Made by a program: the position numbers and the translations under genes | DNA from: Alphaproteobacteria bacterium UBA4588 | Lineage (GTDB): Bacteria > Pseudomonadota > Alphaproteobacteria > Rhodobacterales > Rhodobacteraceae | Reading direction: 5' to 3' | Assembly: GCA_905182195.1 (NCBI GenBank) | Contig: CAJJAW010000006.1 | Location: forward strand, 45,278-109,277 | DNA: 64,000 nt | Shown: positions 38,547-48,579 of the stretch, in pieces | How positions within the stretch are numbered: position 1 is the first letter of the stretch | Layout of the letters: every line of letters starts with the position of its first letter | Notes under the pieces: model-generated | Seen by the model: only the letters and a program-made list of their open reading frames with translations | Database searches by the model: none | What the model was told of the DNA's origin: nothing

Positions 38547-38777
38547 TTATTCTGCAATAACTTCCCAGCGTTTAGTTTTCGATTTAGGTGCACATTCTTG
38601 AATGCGAACGAGGTCACCTACATTGAAAGCATTTTTTTCATCGTGAGCCCTGTACTTCTTAGACTTACGAATAGTTTTTTGAAGTAAAACGTGCTTAAAG
38701 CGACGTTCTACAGATACAGTCACAGTCTGCTCGTTTTGGTTCGATGTAACGACGCCGGACAGGATACGTTTGGGCAT
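38547..38777 (-). CDS. rpsQ: 30S ribosomal protein S17
   Basis: 76 residues: [19 protein letters not shown] and [21 protein letters not shown], the OB-fold S17. It follows rpmC by five bases. Confidence 0.97.
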   Translation of the reverse strand: MPKRILSGVVTSNQNEQTVTVSVERRFKHVLLQKTIRKSKKYRAHDEKNAFNVGDLVRIQECAPKSKTKRWEVIAE

Positions 38778-38782
38778 AAGGC

Positions 38783-38989
38783 TTACTCCTCGCCTGCGGC
38801 GGCGGCCGCTTTTTGGTTCAAAATTGTGTTGACGCGAGCCACACCCCGGCGCACTTGACGCATTCGGCTTGTATTTTCCATTTGGCCAGTCGCCTGCTGA
38901 AAGCGCAGATTAAATGCTTCTTTTTTCAGTGTTACCAGTTCATCACGTAGCTGGTCCGGGGTCTTATCCCGAAGTTCGTTGGCATTCAT
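38783..38989 (-). CDS. rpmC: 50S ribosomal protein L29
   Basis: 68 residues, [19 protein letters not shown] and [22 protein letters not shown], typical L29. It is the first gene of the rpmC-spc block: upstream, transcription from rplP is expected to stop, and an oppositely oriented gene intervenes, so this block needs its own promoter in 38990-39227. The best candidate there (TTGGCA, 15 bases, TAAAAC on the minus strand) is poorly spaced. Confidence 0.96.
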   Translation of the reverse strand: MNANELRDKTPDQLRDELVTLKKEAFNLRFQQATGQMENTSRMRQVRRGVARVNTILNQKAAAAAGEE

Positions 38990-39215
38990 TGCCTTTTCCT
39001 TTCAACATCACTAGCGGGCGCCAAAAGGGTTACCCTGATTCTAGTGGAGTCCATAACGAGATATTGCTCTAGTGGGGAATGCAGCACATAGCAACCCCAA
39101 TGAGGCTATTTCCACATCGATCAAAGTTTTACATGTTATGTTAAGGTGCCAAATAGAGATTGCCAGCGGAGTGGGCTACCCTTAATTCTTCCTCGTACTG
39201 CACCTTTAGGTCAGC

Positions 39216-39221
39216 TATAAT
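39216..39221 (+). promoter_or_regulatory. Candidate -10 element of the 2OG oxygenase gene
   Basis: A perfect TATAAT lies only six bases before the ATG at 39228, so transcription would start at or next to the start codon, giving a leaderless or nearly leaderless mRNA. The -35 position (TCGTAC around 39193) is weak. Confidence 0.35.
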
Positions 39222-39227
39222 GCATAC

Positions 39228-39848
39228 ATGTCTTGTATAAAATCGCTATTCGCGACCCGCCTTTACCACGCTGCCTTGTCAGAACTAGGTCAAGCCGTTG
39301 ATCAATCTGAGTTGAAGAGCTCGTGCCTTACTATTGCTGAGGACGACGAAGCCGGCCAAGCCTGGTGCGAGAAAAACGATTTTCCTGGCTACACAAGCTA
39401 TTCCTCACTCAACGACTTAGATTGGCGATTCCCAATCTTTAGGAATGTAATCCAGGCCCTGGACAAACATGTGGAAGCCTTCGGCAAGGATCTTGAATTT
39501 GATCTCAGCGAAAAGAAAGTCACTCTTGATAGTTTATGGATAAACATACTGCCCTTCGGCGGCATTCACACGGCCCATATTCACCCACATTCGGTGATCA
39601 GCGGCACAACCTATGTAGCCATGCCTGAAGGCACAAGTGCCATAAAGTTTGAAGACCCACGCCTCACCATGATGATGGCCGCCCCCACTCAAACAAAGGA
39701 TGCACGCGAGGAACTACGTAGTTTTATCTATGCTAAACCCCAGGTTGGGGATGTGCTACTCTGGGAAAGCTGGCTGCGCCATGAAGTGCCCATGAATATG
39801 GTGGATGAAGACCGTATTTCTGTCAGCTTCAATTACAGCTGCTCCTAA
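39228..39848 (+). CDS. Putative 2OG-Fe(II) oxygenase (TIGR02466-like)
   Basis: 206-residue protein resembling the TIGR02466 group of putative 2-oxoglutarate/iron-dependent oxygenases. The conserved WINILPFGG, the HIHPHSVISGTTYV block (first iron ligands), the distal histidine in SWLRHEVP and the arginine in DRISVSFNY fit a double-stranded beta-helix with the usual His…His/Arg arrangement. The substrate is unknown. It is the only plus-strand gene inside the ribosomal cluster, sitting between rplP and rpmC and convergent with rplP. Some relatives hydroxylate ribosomal proteins, which makes the location suggestive but unproved. Confidence 0.75.
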   Translation: MSCIKSLFATRLYHAALSELGQAVDQSELKSSCLTIAEDDEAGQAWCEKNDFPGYTSYSSLNDLDWRFPIFRNVIQALDKHVEAFGKDLEFDLSEKKVTLDSLWINILPFGGIHTAHIHPHSVISGTTYVAMPEGTSAIKFEDPRLTMMMAAPTQTKDAREELRSFIYAKPQVGDVLLWESWLRHEVPMNMVDEDRISVSFNYSCS

Positions 39849-39854
39849 ACGAAA

Positions 39855-39889
39855 AAGCCCCCACCAATCGCTTGGCAGGGGCTTAATTA
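39855..39889. terminator. Bidirectional terminator between the 2OG oxygenase gene and rplP
   Basis: AAGCCCC (39855-39861) pairs with GGGGCTT (39878-39884), with an inner CCA/TGG extension. On the minus strand, reading out of rplP, the stem is followed by TTTTT, so rplP transcripts should end here. On the plus strand it follows the oxygenase stop by six bases with a weaker AT tail. Confidence 0.75.
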
Positions 39890-39918
39890 TCTTAAGGCAA
39901 GTTGTCCTAACCTAATTT

Positions 39919-40332
39919 TTACCAATCTTCGCGAACAACTACGCGGGTTTTTATTGGAAGTTTCATTGCCGCAAGGCGCAAAGCCTCGCGCGCAACAACA
40001 TCTGACACACCATCTATTTCGAACATAACCCGACCAGGCTTGACTTTGGCAGACCAAAAATCAACTGAGCCCTTACCTTTCCCCATCCGAACTTCGGTTG
40101 GCTTCGAGGTCACGGGAAGGTCTGGAAATATCCGAATCCACACACGGCCTTGGCGTTTCATATGACGCGTCATAGCACGGCGAGCTGCCTCAATCTGACG
40201 CGCAGTAATACGCTCAGGTTGAGTTGCCTTCAGGCCGAATGAACCAAAATTAAGAGTGCTACCACCCTTAGCCTCACCGTGGATACGGCCTTTATGCATT
40301 TTCCGGAATTTAGTACGCTTTGGTTGAAGCAT
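39919..40332 (-). CDS. rplP: 50S ribosomal protein L16
   Basis: 137 residues: [19 protein letters not shown] and [19 protein letters not shown], standard L16 of the peptidyl transferase region. Relatives are hydroxylated on an arginine by a 2OG oxygenase in E. coli (YcfD/RoxA, L16 Arg81). It is the last gene of the rplB block, followed by a terminator. Confidence 0.97.
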   Translation of the reverse strand: MLQPKRTKFRKMHKGRIHGEAKGGSTLNFGSFGLKATQPERITARQIEAARRAMTRHMKRQGRVWIRIFPDLPVTSKPTEVRMGKGKGSVDFWSAKVKPGRVMFEIDGVSDVVAREALRLAAMKLPIKTRVVVREDW

Positions 40333-40343
40333 TTTTCTTCTCC

Positions 40344-41063
40344 TTAGCGGTCGTTGCGGCGATTGCCACCTGCACCACGAGGTGCTGGGCCATCTTGCAA
40401 TTCTTGCGATTTACGATCACGTGCGGCTGGATCGTGTTCCATTATCTCGCCTTTGAAAATCCAGACCTTGATACCAATGATACCATAGGCTGTCAGACCC
40501 TCTGCAGGAGCGTAATCGATGTCAGCACGAAGTGTATGCAAAGGAACCCGACCCTCGCGGTACCATTCGGTACGCGCGATCTCAGCGCCGCCCAAACGGC
40601 CTGCAACATTTACACGAATGCCCAAAGCACCCATGCGCATAGCACTCTGAACTGCACGCTTCATAGCACGACGGAAAGATACCCGGCGTTCCAATTGCTG
40701 TGCAATGCTTTCAGCAACCAAGGTTGCGTCCAACTCAGGCTTGCGCACTTCAACGATATTGAGGTGTAGCTCGCTGTCTGTCATAGAGGCAACTTTGAGA
40801 CGCAGGCCTTCTATATCTGCGCCTTTTTTGCCGATGATCACGCCCGGGCGGGCTGTGTGGATTGTCACCCGGCACTTCTTGTGCGGACGTTCAATGATCA
40901 CACGACTTATGCCGGCTTGCTTGCATTCTTCACCAATGAATTCCCTAATTTTTAGGTCTTCAAGTAGCAAATTACCATAATCTTTAGTATCTGCGTACCA
41001 ACGGCTATCCCATGTACGGTTTATCTGAAGACGCATACCGATTGGATTGACTTTATGTCCCAT
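40344..41063 (-). CDS. rpsC: 30S ribosomal protein S3
   Basis: 239 residues. [22 protein letters not shown], the KH domain with [10 protein letters not shown], and the C-terminal [17 protein letters not shown] are all typical of S3. Its start overlaps the rplV stop by one base. Confidence 0.97.
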   Translation of the reverse strand: MGHKVNPIGMRLQINRTWDSRWYADTKDYGNLLLEDLKIREFIGEECKQAGISRVIIERPHKKCRVTIHTARPGVIIGKKGADIEGLRLKVASMTDSELHLNIVEVRKPELDATLVAESIAQQLERRVSFRRAMKRAVQSAMRMGALGIRVNVAGRLGGAEIARTEWYREGRVPLHTLRADIDYAPAEGLTAYGIIGIKVWIFKGEIMEHDPAARDRKSQELQDGPAPRGAGGNRRNDR

Positions 41064-41443
41064 TATGCTTGCTCCTCAACCTGGCGAACCAAAATAGTAA
41101 GTTCGGAAAATGGTTTAACAATCTTGCCGAACCGGCCGCGGGCACGAGGCCTGCCACGTTTCATGGTCAAGTTTTTACCAACATATGCCTCTGCCACAAC
41201 CAGCTCGTCAACGTCCAAGCTATGATTATTTTCAGCATTCGCAATTGCAGACTGTAGACACTTTTTTACATCGTCAGCAATCCGCTTTTTAGAAAATGTC
41301 AGGTCTGTCAAAGCTTTGTTAACTTTTTTACCACGTATCATTTGGGCAACCAAGTTCAGCTTTTGCGGGGAGGTCCGAAGCATGCGCGTTTTCGCCATTG
41401 CCTCGTTATCAGCCACGCGGCGGGGATTTTTATCCTTGCTCAT
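41063..41443 (-). CDS. rplV: 50S ribosomal protein L22
   Basis: 126 residues with [19 protein letters not shown], the C-terminal [14 protein letters not shown] loop and [13 protein letters not shown] end. The loop lines the exit tunnel (macrolide region). The N-terminal [19 protein letters not shown] extension is common in this lineage. Confidence 0.96.
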   Translation of the reverse strand: MSKDKNPRRVADNEAMAKTRMLRTSPQKLNLVAQMIRGKKVNKALTDLTFSKKRIADDVKKCLQSAIANAENNHSLDVDELVVAEAYVGKNLTMKRGRPRARGRFGKIVKPFSELTILVRQVEEQA

Positions 41444-41446
41444 AGC

Positions 41447-41725
41447 TTATTTCCGCTTCGCTTTTTTATCGGCCGTGTGCCCTTGATAGGTGCGGGTCGG
41501 AGAAAATTCACCGAACTTCTGGCCAATCATTTCTTCAGTAACATTAACAGGAATATGCTTCCGGCCATTGTAAACACCAAAAGTCAAACCCACAAACTGC
41601 GGCAAAATCGTCGAACGTCGCGACCAAATTTTGATAACATTATTACGATCGCTCTCACTGGCTGCTTCGGCTTTTTTAAGCACATAAGCATCCACAAAAG
41701 GACCTTTCCATACGGAACGAGACAT
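41447..41725 (-). CDS. rpsS: 30S ribosomal protein S19
   Basis: 92 residues: [19 protein letters not shown] and [22 protein letters not shown], the S19 signature. It lies between rplB and rplV with 3-4 base gaps. Confidence 0.97.
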   Translation of the reverse strand: MSRSVWKGPFVDAYVLKKAEAASESDRNNVIKIWSRRSTILPQFVGLTFGVYNGRKHIPVNVTEEMIGQKFGEFSPTRTYQGHTADKKAKRK

Positions 41726-41728
41726 CTA

Positions 41729-42571
41729 TTAACGCCCCTTTTTCTTGGCGTGGCGCGAGCGGATAATAAGCTTTTGCGACGCTTTGTTTTTATTGCGGGT
41801 GCGAGCACCCTTGGTAGGCTTGCCCCAAGGAGAAACTGGATGACGCCCGCCAGATGTCCGACCTTCACCACCACCGTGCGGGTGATCGACCGGGTTCATA
41901 ACAACACCACGGACAGAGGGACGAACTCCCTTGTGACGCATGCGACCGGCCTTACCGAAGTTCTGATTTGAATTATCTGGGTTCGACACAGCACCAATAG
42001 TAGCCATGCACTCCTGACGGACCAAACGCAATTCACCTGATGACAGGCGGATCTGAGCATAGCCGCCATCTCTACCAACAAACTGAGCATATGTACCTGC
42101 AGCACGAGCGATCTGACCGCCCTTGCCAGCTTTTAACTCTATGTTGTGGATGATTGTACCTATGGGCATGCCTGAGAATGGCATTGCGTTTCCAGGTTTA
42201 ATATCGGCCTTTGCAGAAGCTACAACCATGTCACCAGTAGCCAACCGCTGTGGTGCTAAGATGTATGACTGCTCGCCATCTTCATATTTGATGAGGGCGA
42301 TAAATGCTGTCCGGTTCGGGTCATATTCGATCCGTTCCACTATTGCTGAAACGTCAAACTTACTCCGTTTGAAGTCAACAATACGGTACAGGCGTTTTGC
42401 CCCACCTCCACGACGCCGCGATGTGATCCGTCCGGTGTTGTTCCGGCCGCCCGATTTTGTCAAACCCTCTGTAAGAGTCTTGACTGGACGTCCTTTCCAA
42501 AGCTCCGAACGGTCGATCAGTACCAGCCCACGCTGGCCTGGCGTCGTCGGTTTATACGACTTTAATGCCAT
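41729..42571 (-). CDS. rplB: 50S ribosomal protein L2
   Basis: 280 residues from the ATG at 42571 ([15 protein letters not shown]). The motifs [20 protein letters not shown] and [19 protein letters not shown], including the histidine implicated in peptidyl transfer, are present. The open frame upstream is not L2. It heads a separate transcription block with its own promoter (42705-42733) rather than following rplW directly. Confidence 0.97.
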   Translation of the reverse strand: MALKSYKPTTPGQRGLVLIDRSELWKGRPVKTLTEGLTKSGGRNNTGRITSRRRGGGAKRLYRIVDFKRSKFDVSAIVERIEYDPNRTAFIALIKYEDGEQSYILAPQRLATGDMVVASAKADIKPGNAMPFSGMPIGTIIHNIELKAGKGGQIARAAGTYAQFVGRDGGYAQIRLSSGELRLVRQECMATIGAVSNPDNSNQNFGKAGRMRHKGVRPSVRGVVMNPVDHPHGGGEGRTSGGRHPVSPWGKPTKGARTRNKNKASQKLIIRSRHAKKKGR

Positions 42572-42693
42572 GCTTTCTGTCTTCCGTTTGCTTCGTGCGG
42601 CCCCGGAGGGCTGCCGGTGTTTAGGGCCCCGGAGGTCCCCGTTAAATTGGGTTTCCCCAAGACGACACAACCCCAGACGAATCTGGGGTACAT
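42562..42693 (-). CDS. Possible leader ORF overlapping the rplB start
   Basis: 43 codons from ATG at 42693 to a TAA that overlaps the rplB ATG region (42562-42564). It starts about 5 bases after the predicted rplB promoter's start point, so it would be translated from a near-leaderless message. The composition ([14 protein letters not shown]…) is not recognised. It spans an ACCCCAGA/TCTGGGGT hairpin (42670-42689). It could couple translation to L2 or be chance. Confidence 0.25.
   Translation of the reverse strand: MYPRFVWGCVVLGKPNLTGTSGALNTGSPPGPHEANGRQKAWH
42670..42689 (-). promoter_or_regulatory. Hairpin in the rplB leader
   Basis: ACCCCAGA (42670-42677) and TCTGGGGT (42682-42689) form a perfect eight-pair stem with a CGAA loop, about 10 bases after the predicted transcription start of the rplB block. 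A candidate site for ribosomal-protein autoregulation. Confidence 0.5.
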
Positions 42694-42704
42694 GGCGTTG
42701 TCGG

Positions 42705-42733
42705 CTGATAGCAGTGGGGGTGGAAGGAGGCAA
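42705..42733 (-). promoter_or_regulatory. Candidate promoter of the rplB-rplP block
   Basis: On the minus strand TTGCCT (42728-42733) and TATCAG (42705-42710) are exactly 17 bases apart, preceded by a C-run. It lies about 135 bases before rplB, just where the rplW terminator implies a new promoter is needed. Confidence 0.6.
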
Positions 42734-43065
42734 GGGGGGGGGCTATTTTCAAGCGTCAAAACGAGAAAAGATCGTTGGGACATAAGAAATAAATTAATCT
42801 GTTGACCAAATTTGTTTGGAGAGTAGGTGTTAACTCACACATCGCAACTTCATCATGTTTTTCTATCGATATTCAATCTAATCCACAAACCAGATGTTAA
42901 GTTTCGAAAGAAAGCTTTTAAAAAGAGTGTTGCCTATACATATTTTAGGCTTAATGCCGTTATCTAACCATACAATTTTTTCTATAGGCTAGGCACCAAA
43001 GATATTACTCCATCGGCAATATATGGCTTGAGTCAAGTGTCCACGCAGCAGATGGTACTTTACAA
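42734..43065. other. Upstream part of the 546-base rplB-rplW spacer
   Basis: AT-rich, stop-dense in all frames, with no recognisable gene, RNA or repeat. It separates the rplW terminator from the rplB promoter. Confidence 0.6.
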
Positions 43066-43097
43066 AGAAAGCCCCACCGTTGCCAGCAGGGCTTTTT
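43066..43097. terminator. Terminator after rplW
   Basis: AAAGCCC (43068-43074) and GGGCTTT (43089-43095) enclose a GC-rich 14-base loop region. T-rich tails flank both sides (CTTTCTTTG on the minus strand, TTTTTGAT on the plus). It begins about 20 bases after the rplW stop and should end most transcription coming from the rpsJ-rplW block. Confidence 0.7.
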
Positions 43098-43117
43098 GAT
43101 TTCAACCACACAAACCT

Positions 43118-43414
43118 TTAAAGGCCGGTGGATACGTCGATTGTGTTACCTTCTTCGAGCGTCACATAAGCTTTCTTGACGTCTTTACGTCTGCCCAACA
43201 TACCGCGGAAGCGCTTTGCTTTACCTTTGGTGATGGTAGTATTGACCGCCTTAACCTTCACATCAAACAAGCTTTCAACAGCTTCTTTTATCGTGGGTTT
43301 GTTGCTGTCGATAGCCACTTCAAAAACTACTGCACCATTCTCAGATGCCATTGTTGTTTTTTCAGTGATGATCGGCTTGCGGATTACATCGTAATGTTCT
43401 GGTTTAGCACTCAT
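43118..43414 (-). CDS. rplW: 50S ribosomal protein L23
   Basis: 98 residues: [37 protein letters not shown] and [16 protein letters not shown] are the L23 motifs. L23 docks SRP and trigger factor at the exit tunnel. The ATGA overlap couples it to rplD; a terminator follows. Confidence 0.97.
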   Translation of the reverse strand: MSAKPEHYDVIRKPIITEKTTMASENGAVVFEVAIDSNKPTIKEAVESLFDVKVKAVNTTITKGKAKRFRGMLGRRKDVKKAYVTLEEGNTIDVSTGL

Positions 43415-44028
43415 TTCAAACGGGCCTCCAAAGCTTCCAACCCTGCTTTAGTGATCACCAAGGTGTCACGCTTCAGGATGTCAAACACATTTGCACCCAT
43501 TGTTGGCAAGATATCCAAGCCATCAATGTTACGTGCTGCCTGTGCAAAGTTTTCATTCACAGCAGCGCCATCAATAATCAAAGCACGTTTCCAGCCAAGG
43601 TTTAAGACCATCTTGGCTAACGCACTAGTTTTTCCGTCTGATACTGCAGCATCAATCACAACGAGTTCACCAGCTTTGGCTTTTGCGGAGAGCGCATGCT
43701 TCAGGCCCAATACGCGAACCTTTTTAGGCAATTCATGCCCATGACTGCGAGGAGTCGGGCCTTTGTAAACACCACCACCGCGGAAAATAGGTGCAGAACG
43801 AGCACCGTGACGTGCGCCGCCAGTACCTTTCTGACGATAAATTTTCTTGGTAGAATAGCTTACTTCTGACCTTGTTTTTACCTTGTGAGTGCCAGCCTGC
43901 GCATTGTTACGCTGCCAGCGAACAACACGATGCAGTATATCTACTCGTGGCTCAAGACCAAATAGAGCTTCGTCAAGATCAATAGAACCGGCTTTGCCGC
44001 CGTCTAATTTGATAACATCTAGTTTCAT
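43411..44028 (-). CDS. rplD: 50S ribosomal protein L4
   Basis: 205 residues with [22 protein letters not shown] (the tunnel loop region) and the C-terminal [16 protein letters not shown]4 autoregulates the S10 operon in E. coli, but no homologous leader was looked for beyond visible hairpins. Overlaps rplC and rplW by 4 bases each. Confidence 0.97.
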   Translation of the reverse strand: MKLDVIKLDGGKAGSIDLDEALFGLEPRVDILHRVVRWQRNNAQAGTHKVKTRSEVSYSTKKIYRQKGTGGARHGARSAPIFRGGGVYKGPTPRSHGHELPKKVRVLGLKHALSAKAKAGELVVIDAAVSDGKTSALAKMVLNLGWKRALIIDGAAVNENFAQAARNIDGLDILPTMGANVFDILKRDTLVITKAGLEALEARLK

Positions 44029-44756
44029 GCTTCACCGCCTTCCGCAGGGACGTCAGCTACTGGAGCTTCAACCTGTACGGCTGCTGATTTAATTGCTGCC
44101 GGAAAAGGAACGCCATCAGGCAATTTCTTTTTCATCGCATCTTTAATTGTAACCCAGCCACCCTTGGAGCCTGGAACAGCACCTTTTACCATGATCAAAC
44201 CGCGATCGGCATCAGTGCGGATAACTTCCAAGTTTTGGGTTGTGACCTTTGCCGCACCCATGTGGCCAGCCATTTTCTTACCCTTGAATACTTTGCCAGG
44301 ATCTTGACATTGACCAGTGGAACCATGCGACCGGTGACTAATTGAAACACCGTGCGTGGCGCGTAGACCTTTAAAATTCCAACGCTTCATCGCACCCTGA
44401 AAGCCTTTACCGATTGATGTGCCAGACACGTCAACCATCTGGCCCTCAAGGAAGTGTTCTGCTGAAATCTCAGCTCCCACTTCAATTAAGTTTTCAGCAG
44501 ACACACGAAACTCAGCAACCTTGCGCTTAGGTGCAACGTTAGCTTTGGCGAAGTGTCCACGCATGGCTTGGCTTGTACGTTTTGCTTTCGCAGAACCCAC
44601 GCCCAACTGAACAGCTGTATAACCATCCGTGTCCGAGGTGCGTTGGGCAACAACTTGCAACCCATCCAAACACAAAACAGTCACTGGGATCTGTTGGCCA
44701 TTATCCATGAAAAGCCGGGTCATGCCGATTTTTTTTGCAATTACTCCAGAGCGCAT
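44025..44756 (-). CDS. rplC: 50S ribosomal protein L3
   Basis: 243 residues: [20 protein letters not shown] and the central [15 protein letters not shown]…[25 protein letters not shown] loop of L3. It has a C-terminal acidic-alanine tail (about 20 residues longer than E. coli L3), common in this lineage. Confidence 0.97.
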   Translation of the reverse strand: MRSGVIAKKIGMTRLFMDNGQQIPVTVLCLDGLQVVAQRTSDTDGYTAVQLGVGSAKAKRTSQAMRGHFAKANVAPKRKVAEFRVSAENLIEVGAEISAEHFLEGQMVDVSGTSIGKGFQGAMKRWNFKGLRATHGVSISHRSHGSTGQCQDPGKVFKGKKMAGHMGAAKVTTQNLEVIRTDADRGLIMVKGAVPGSKGGWVTIKDAMKKKLPDGVPFPAAIKSAAVQVEAPVADVPAEGGEA

Positions 44757-44770
44757 TTTATATACCCCCC

Positions 44771-45079
44771 TTAAACTGAGATTTGCACATCAACACCGGC
44801 GGCCAGGTCGAGCTTCATCAGCGCGTCCACAGTCTGTGGTGTTGGGTCAACGATATCCAGCAAGCGCTTGTGCGTGCGGATTTCAAACTGATCACGAGAT
44901 TTTTTGTCAACATGTGGGCCACGTAAAACAGTAAATCTCTCAATCTTATTTGGCAGTGGTATTGGGCCACGTACCTGTGCACCGGTCCGTTTGGCAGTAT
45001 TGACTATCTCTTGTGTGGAAGCATCCAGCACACGATGGTCAAACGCCTTAAGACGAATGCGGATATTTTGACTTTGCAT
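44771..45079 (-). CDS. rpsJ: 30S ribosomal protein S10 (NusE)
   Basis: 102 residues: [18 protein letters not shown] and [20 protein letters not shown] are the S10 motifs. S10 doubles as NusE in antitermination. It is first in the S10 block, 101 bases after tuf, with a hairpin in between. Confidence 0.97.
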   Translation of the reverse strand: MQSQNIRIRLKAFDHRVLDASTQEIVNTAKRTGAQVRGPIPLPNKIERFTVLRGPHVDKKSRDQFEIRTHKRLLDIVDPTPQTVDALMKLDLAAGVDVQISV

Positions 45080-45151
45080 TTCGTTACCCCTTTCCAGGGC
45101 TTGAAGTCTGTTGATAGGAGGACTGGCTAACCTGCCCTCGTCGAACGAATA

Positions 45152-45172
45152 CAGGCCTCTTTAGGAGGCCTG
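45152..45172 (-). promoter_or_regulatory. Hairpin between tuf and rpsJ
   Basis: CAGGCCTC (45152-45159) and GAGGCCTG (45165-45172) form a perfect eight-pair stem with a five-base loop, nine bases after the tuf stop. No clear T-run follows on the minus strand, so it is more likely a processing, stability or partial-termination element. Confidence 0.55.
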
Positions 45173-45180
45173 CGTATTAA

Positions 45181-46356
45181 TTATTCGTGTATTTTAGAAA
45201 CAACGCCGGCGCCAACAGTACGGCCACCTTCGCGGATTGCGAAACGCAAGCCCATTTCCATAGCGATTGGCGCAATCAGCTCAACGTTGAACTTCAAGTT
45301 ATCGCCAGGCATAACCATTTCTGTACCTTCTGGGAGAACAACTGTCCCCGTTACGTCTGTAGTCCGGAAGTAAAACTGTGGACGATAGTTGGCAAAGAAT
45401 GGTGTGTGACGACCACCCTCATCTTTGGTCAGAATATAAGCTTCTGCTTCAAATTTGGTGTGTGGCTTAACTGAACCTGGCTTACACAGGATCTGACCAC
45501 GCTCAACGCCTGTACGATCAATACCGCGCAACAAGACGCCAACATTGTCGCCAGCTTCCCCACGGTCCAGCAATTTGCGGAACATCTCAACGCCAGTACA
45601 AACAGATTTTGTAGTATCGCGAATGCCCACAATTTCAATTTCTTCGCCCACGTTGATAACGCCACGCTCAATACGACCCGTTACAACAGTACCACGGCCA
45701 GAGATCGAGAATACATCCTCGATTGGCAGCAAGAAAGGTTGGTCAATAGCACGTGTCGGTGTTGGGATATATTCGTCAACAGCAGCCATCAATTTTGCAA
45801 TGGATTCTGTACCAATTGTAGGATCGCGGTCTTCCAAAGCAGCCAAGGCAGAGCCTGGAATAATTGGAATGTCGTCGCCAGGATATTCGTATTTGGACAA
45901 CAGCTCACGGATTTCCATTTCAACCAATTCCAACAACTCATCGTCGTCAACTTGGTCAACTTTGTTCATGTAAACAACCATATAAGGAATGCCAACCTGG
46001 CGACCCAACAAGATGTGCTCACGAGTTTGTGGCATTGGGCCGTCGGCAGCGTTCACAACCAAGATAGCACCATCCATTTGTGCCGCACCAGTGATCATGT
46101 TCTTCACATAGTCAGCGTGGCCTGGGCAATCAACGTGCGCATAGTGACGCGCCTCTGTTTCATACTCAACGTGTGCAGTAGAGATCGTAATCCCACGCGC
46201 ACGCTCTTCAGGGGCCGAGTCAATCGACGCATAATCCTGAAAGTCACCAAATTGCTTGGTGATCGCAGCAGTCAAAGTTGTCTTGCCGTGGTCAACGTGA
46301 CCAATTGTGCCGATGTTTACGTGTGGTTTTGAACGTTCAAACTTTTCCTTGGCCAT
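45181..46356 (-). CDS. tuf: Elongation factor Tu
   Basis: 391-residue translational GTPase. G1 [11 protein letters not shown]2 RGITIST, G3 DCPGHAD and G4 NKVDQ are intact, followed by domains II and III ending VVSKIHE. It delivers aminoacyl-tRNA. It is the last gene of the rpsL-rpsG-fusA-tuf order; paired hairpins lie in front of it. Confidence 0.98.
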   Translation of the reverse strand: MAKEKFERSKPHVNIGTIGHVDHGKTTLTAAITKQFGDFQDYASIDSAPEERARGITISTAHVEYETEARHYAHVDCPGHADYVKNMITGAAQMDGAILVVNAADGPMPQTREHILLGRQVGIPYMVVYMNKVDQVDDDELLELVEMEIRELLSKYEYPGDDIPIIPGSALAALEDRDPTIGTESIAKLMAAVDEYIPTPTRAIDQPFLLPIEDVFSISGRGTVVTGRIERGVINVGEEIEIVGIRDTTKSVCTGVEMFRKLLDRGEAGDNVGVLLRGIDRTGVERGQILCKPGSVKPHTKFEAEAYILTKDEGGRHTPFFANYRPQFYFRTTDVTGTVVLPEGTEMVMPGDNLKFNVELIAPIAMEMGLRFAIREGGRTVGAGVVSKIHE

Positions 46357-46382
46357 GGGTGGCTCCTCTTTTTTTTCGTGGC

Positions 46383-46436
46383 GGTGGGCAAAATGCCCAC
46401 CCTACGGGTTGGTGTAGGGTGGGCCGCTGGCCCACC
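46383..46436 (-). repeat. Paired GGTGGGC hairpins between fusA and tuf
   Basis: Two hairpins with the same core: GGTGGGCA-AAA-TGCCCACC (46383-46401) and GGTGGGCC-GCT-GGCCCACC (46418-46436). Between them CCCTAC (46400-46405) can pair with GTAGGG (46414-46419), giving a third, overlapping and partly exclusive stem. The arrangement resembles a REP/BIME-type palindrome pair; it begins five bases after the fusA stop. Confidence 0.65.
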
Positions 46437-46440
46437 ACGT

Positions 46441-48558
46441 TTATGCAAATTTCGCTTGGATCTCTTCAGATATATTCGATGGCACAGCTTCATAATGGTC
46501 AAACTGCATCGAAAAGTTTGCGCGGCCCGAGGACATAGAGCGCAGAGTATTGATGTAGCCGAACATGTTAGCCAGTGGCACAAAAACATCAATTGCAATC
46601 GCGTTTCCACGGCTGTCTTGGCCTTGAACTTGTCCACGACGGGATGTCAGATCCCCAATGATACCACCAGTATACTCGTCAGGCGTAATCACTTCGACCT
46701 TCATAATAGGCTCAAGTAGTTTAGCACCAGCTAGACGCATACCTTCTCGCATACACATCCGACCAGCAATTTCAAAAGCCAAAACTGATGAGTCAACGTC
46801 GTGATATTTCCCCTCCAACAGGGCAACCTTGAAGTCGATTACTGGGAACCCAGCCAAAGGACCGCTGTCCATGACTGACCGAATGCCTTTTTCAACACCT
46901 GGTATGTATTCTTTTGGAACAGAACCACCAACAACACGCGACTCAAACGAATAACCCTCACCGGGAACGGTCGGCGATATGACCATTTTGACTTCAGCAT
47001 ATTGGCCAGAACCACCAGATTGCTTCTTATGAGTATAAGAGTGAGTAACTTCATGTCCGATTGTTTCACGGTAAGCTACCTGTGGCGCACCGATATTGGC
47101 CTCGACTTTAAATTCGCGACGCATACGGTCCACAAGGATATCAAGGTGTAGCTCACCCATGCCTTTCATGATTGTCTGACCAGATTCAATGTCGGTCTCA
47201 ACGCGGAAGGATGGGTCCTCAGCAGACAGACGCTGCAGCGCCAAGCCCATTTTTTCTTGGTCACCCTTTGTTTTTGGTTCAATGGCAATTTCGATTACAG
47301 GTACCGGAAAAGTCATTGTCTCCAGAACAACCGGAGCATTCACAGCACAAAGCGTGTCACCTGTGGTCGTCTCCTTTAGGCCACCGAGCGCGATGATGTC
47401 TCCCGAAAATGCTTCAGAGATCTCATCACGATCATTAGAGTGCATAATCATCATACGGCCAACACGTTCTTTTTTACCCTTAGTTGAGTTCAAGAAGTTA
47501 TCGCCTTTTTCTAACTTACCAGAGTAAATTCGAGTAAAGGTCAAAGAGCCCACAAATGGGTCATTCCAAATTTTAAACGCAAGCGCAGAAAACGGCATGT
47601 CATCATCTGCACGGCGGGCCTGATCCCGGGTTTCGGTTTCATCACCAGGCCTAAAGCCCATATAGTCCACGACGTCGAGAGGGCTAGGCAAATAGTCAAC
47701 AACCGCATTCAATAATGGCTGAACAGCCTTGTTTTTAAATGCTGAGCCGCCAAGAACAGGCACGAATGCCATAGACAGAGTCGCCTTGCGGATCAGTTTT
47801 CTTAAAGTAGCAATGTCAGGCTCATTGCCTTCCAAGTACTCCATCATCGCATCGTCATCTTGATCTACAGCGGCCTCAACCAACTTACTGCGCCATTTAG
47901 CAGCGGCTTCTTGCAAGCTTTCACGTATTGGTGCTTTTATCCAAGAGGCCCCAAGGTCTTCACCCTGCCACAACCACTCTTCCATAGTGACAAGATCAAC
48001 CAAGCCTTCCAGTTCGGTTTCAGCGCCAATGGGGAAAGAAATTGGAATAGCACTCGCACCGGTGCGATCTTCAATCATGGCGACGCAGTTAAAAAAGTCT
48101 GCTCCAGTTTTGTCCATTTTGTTAACAAAAACCATACGCGGAACTTTGTAGCGGTCAGCCTGACGCCAAACTGTTTCCGTTTGAGGCTCAACACCAGCAT
48201 TCCCGTCCAACACACAAACTGCTCCATCTAGGACGGCCAATGAACGCTCAACTTCAATTGTAAAGTCTACGTGTCCAGGGGTATCGATGATGTTGAAGCG
48301 ATGCTTAGGCCCCTCAGCGTCAACACCGTTTTCTGTACGCTCCCAAAACGTAGTCGTTGCAGCAGACGTAATAGTAATGCCACGCTCCTGCTCCTGCTCC
48401 ATGTGGTCCATGGTTGCAGCCCCGTCATGCACTTCGCCGATGTTATGCTCTTTACCAGTATAATATAGTATCCGCTCAGAACAGGTAGTCTTACCTGCAT
48501 CGATGTGCGCAATGATACCGAAGTTGCGGTACAGCTCTAGTGGGTATTCGCGTGCCAT
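46441..48558 (-). CDS. fusA: Elongation factor G
   Basis: 705 residues. G1 [10 protein letters not shown]3 DTPGHVDFT and G4 [10 protein letters not shown] are followed by domains II-V with the [15 protein letters not shown] and [21 protein letters not shown] motifs. It catalyses translocation. It is in the str operon, 21 bases after rpsG. Confidence 0.98.
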   Translation of the reverse strand: MAREYPLELYRNFGIIAHIDAGKTTCSERILYYTGKEHNIGEVHDGAATMDHMEQEQERGITITSAATTTFWERTENGVDAEGPKHRFNIIDTPGHVDFTIEVERSLAVLDGAVCVLDGNAGVEPQTETVWRQADRYKVPRMVFVNKMDKTGADFFNCVAMIEDRTGASAIPISFPIGAETELEGLVDLVTMEEWLWQGEDLGASWIKAPIRESLQEAAAKWRSKLVEAAVDQDDDAMMEYLEGNEPDIATLRKLIRKATLSMAFVPVLGGSAFKNKAVQPLLNAVVDYLPSPLDVVDYMGFRPGDETETRDQARRADDDMPFSALAFKIWNDPFVGSLTFTRIYSGKLEKGDNFLNSTKGKKERVGRMMIMHSNDRDEISEAFSGDIIALGGLKETTTGDTLCAVNAPVVLETMTFPVPVIEIAIEPKTKGDQEKMGLALQRLSAEDPSFRVETDIESGQTIMKGMGELHLDILVDRMRREFKVEANIGAPQVAYRETIGHEVTHSYTHKKQSGGSGQYAEVKMVISPTVPGEGYSFESRVVGGSVPKEYIPGVEKGIRSVMDSGPLAGFPVIDFKVALLEGKYHDVDSSVLAFEIAGRMCMREGMRLAGAKLLEPIMKVEVITPDEYTGGIIGDLTSRRGQVQGQDSRGNAIAIDVFVPLANMFGYINTLRSMSSGRANFSMQFDHYEAVPSNISEEIQAKFA

Positions 48559-48579
48559 ATCTGTTCAGCCTCTGTGGGA

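Noticed and set aside
42572..42733. 54-codon N-terminal extension of rplB
   Set aside because: L2 starts with MALKSYKP at 42571; the extension crosses the predicted promoter and leader.
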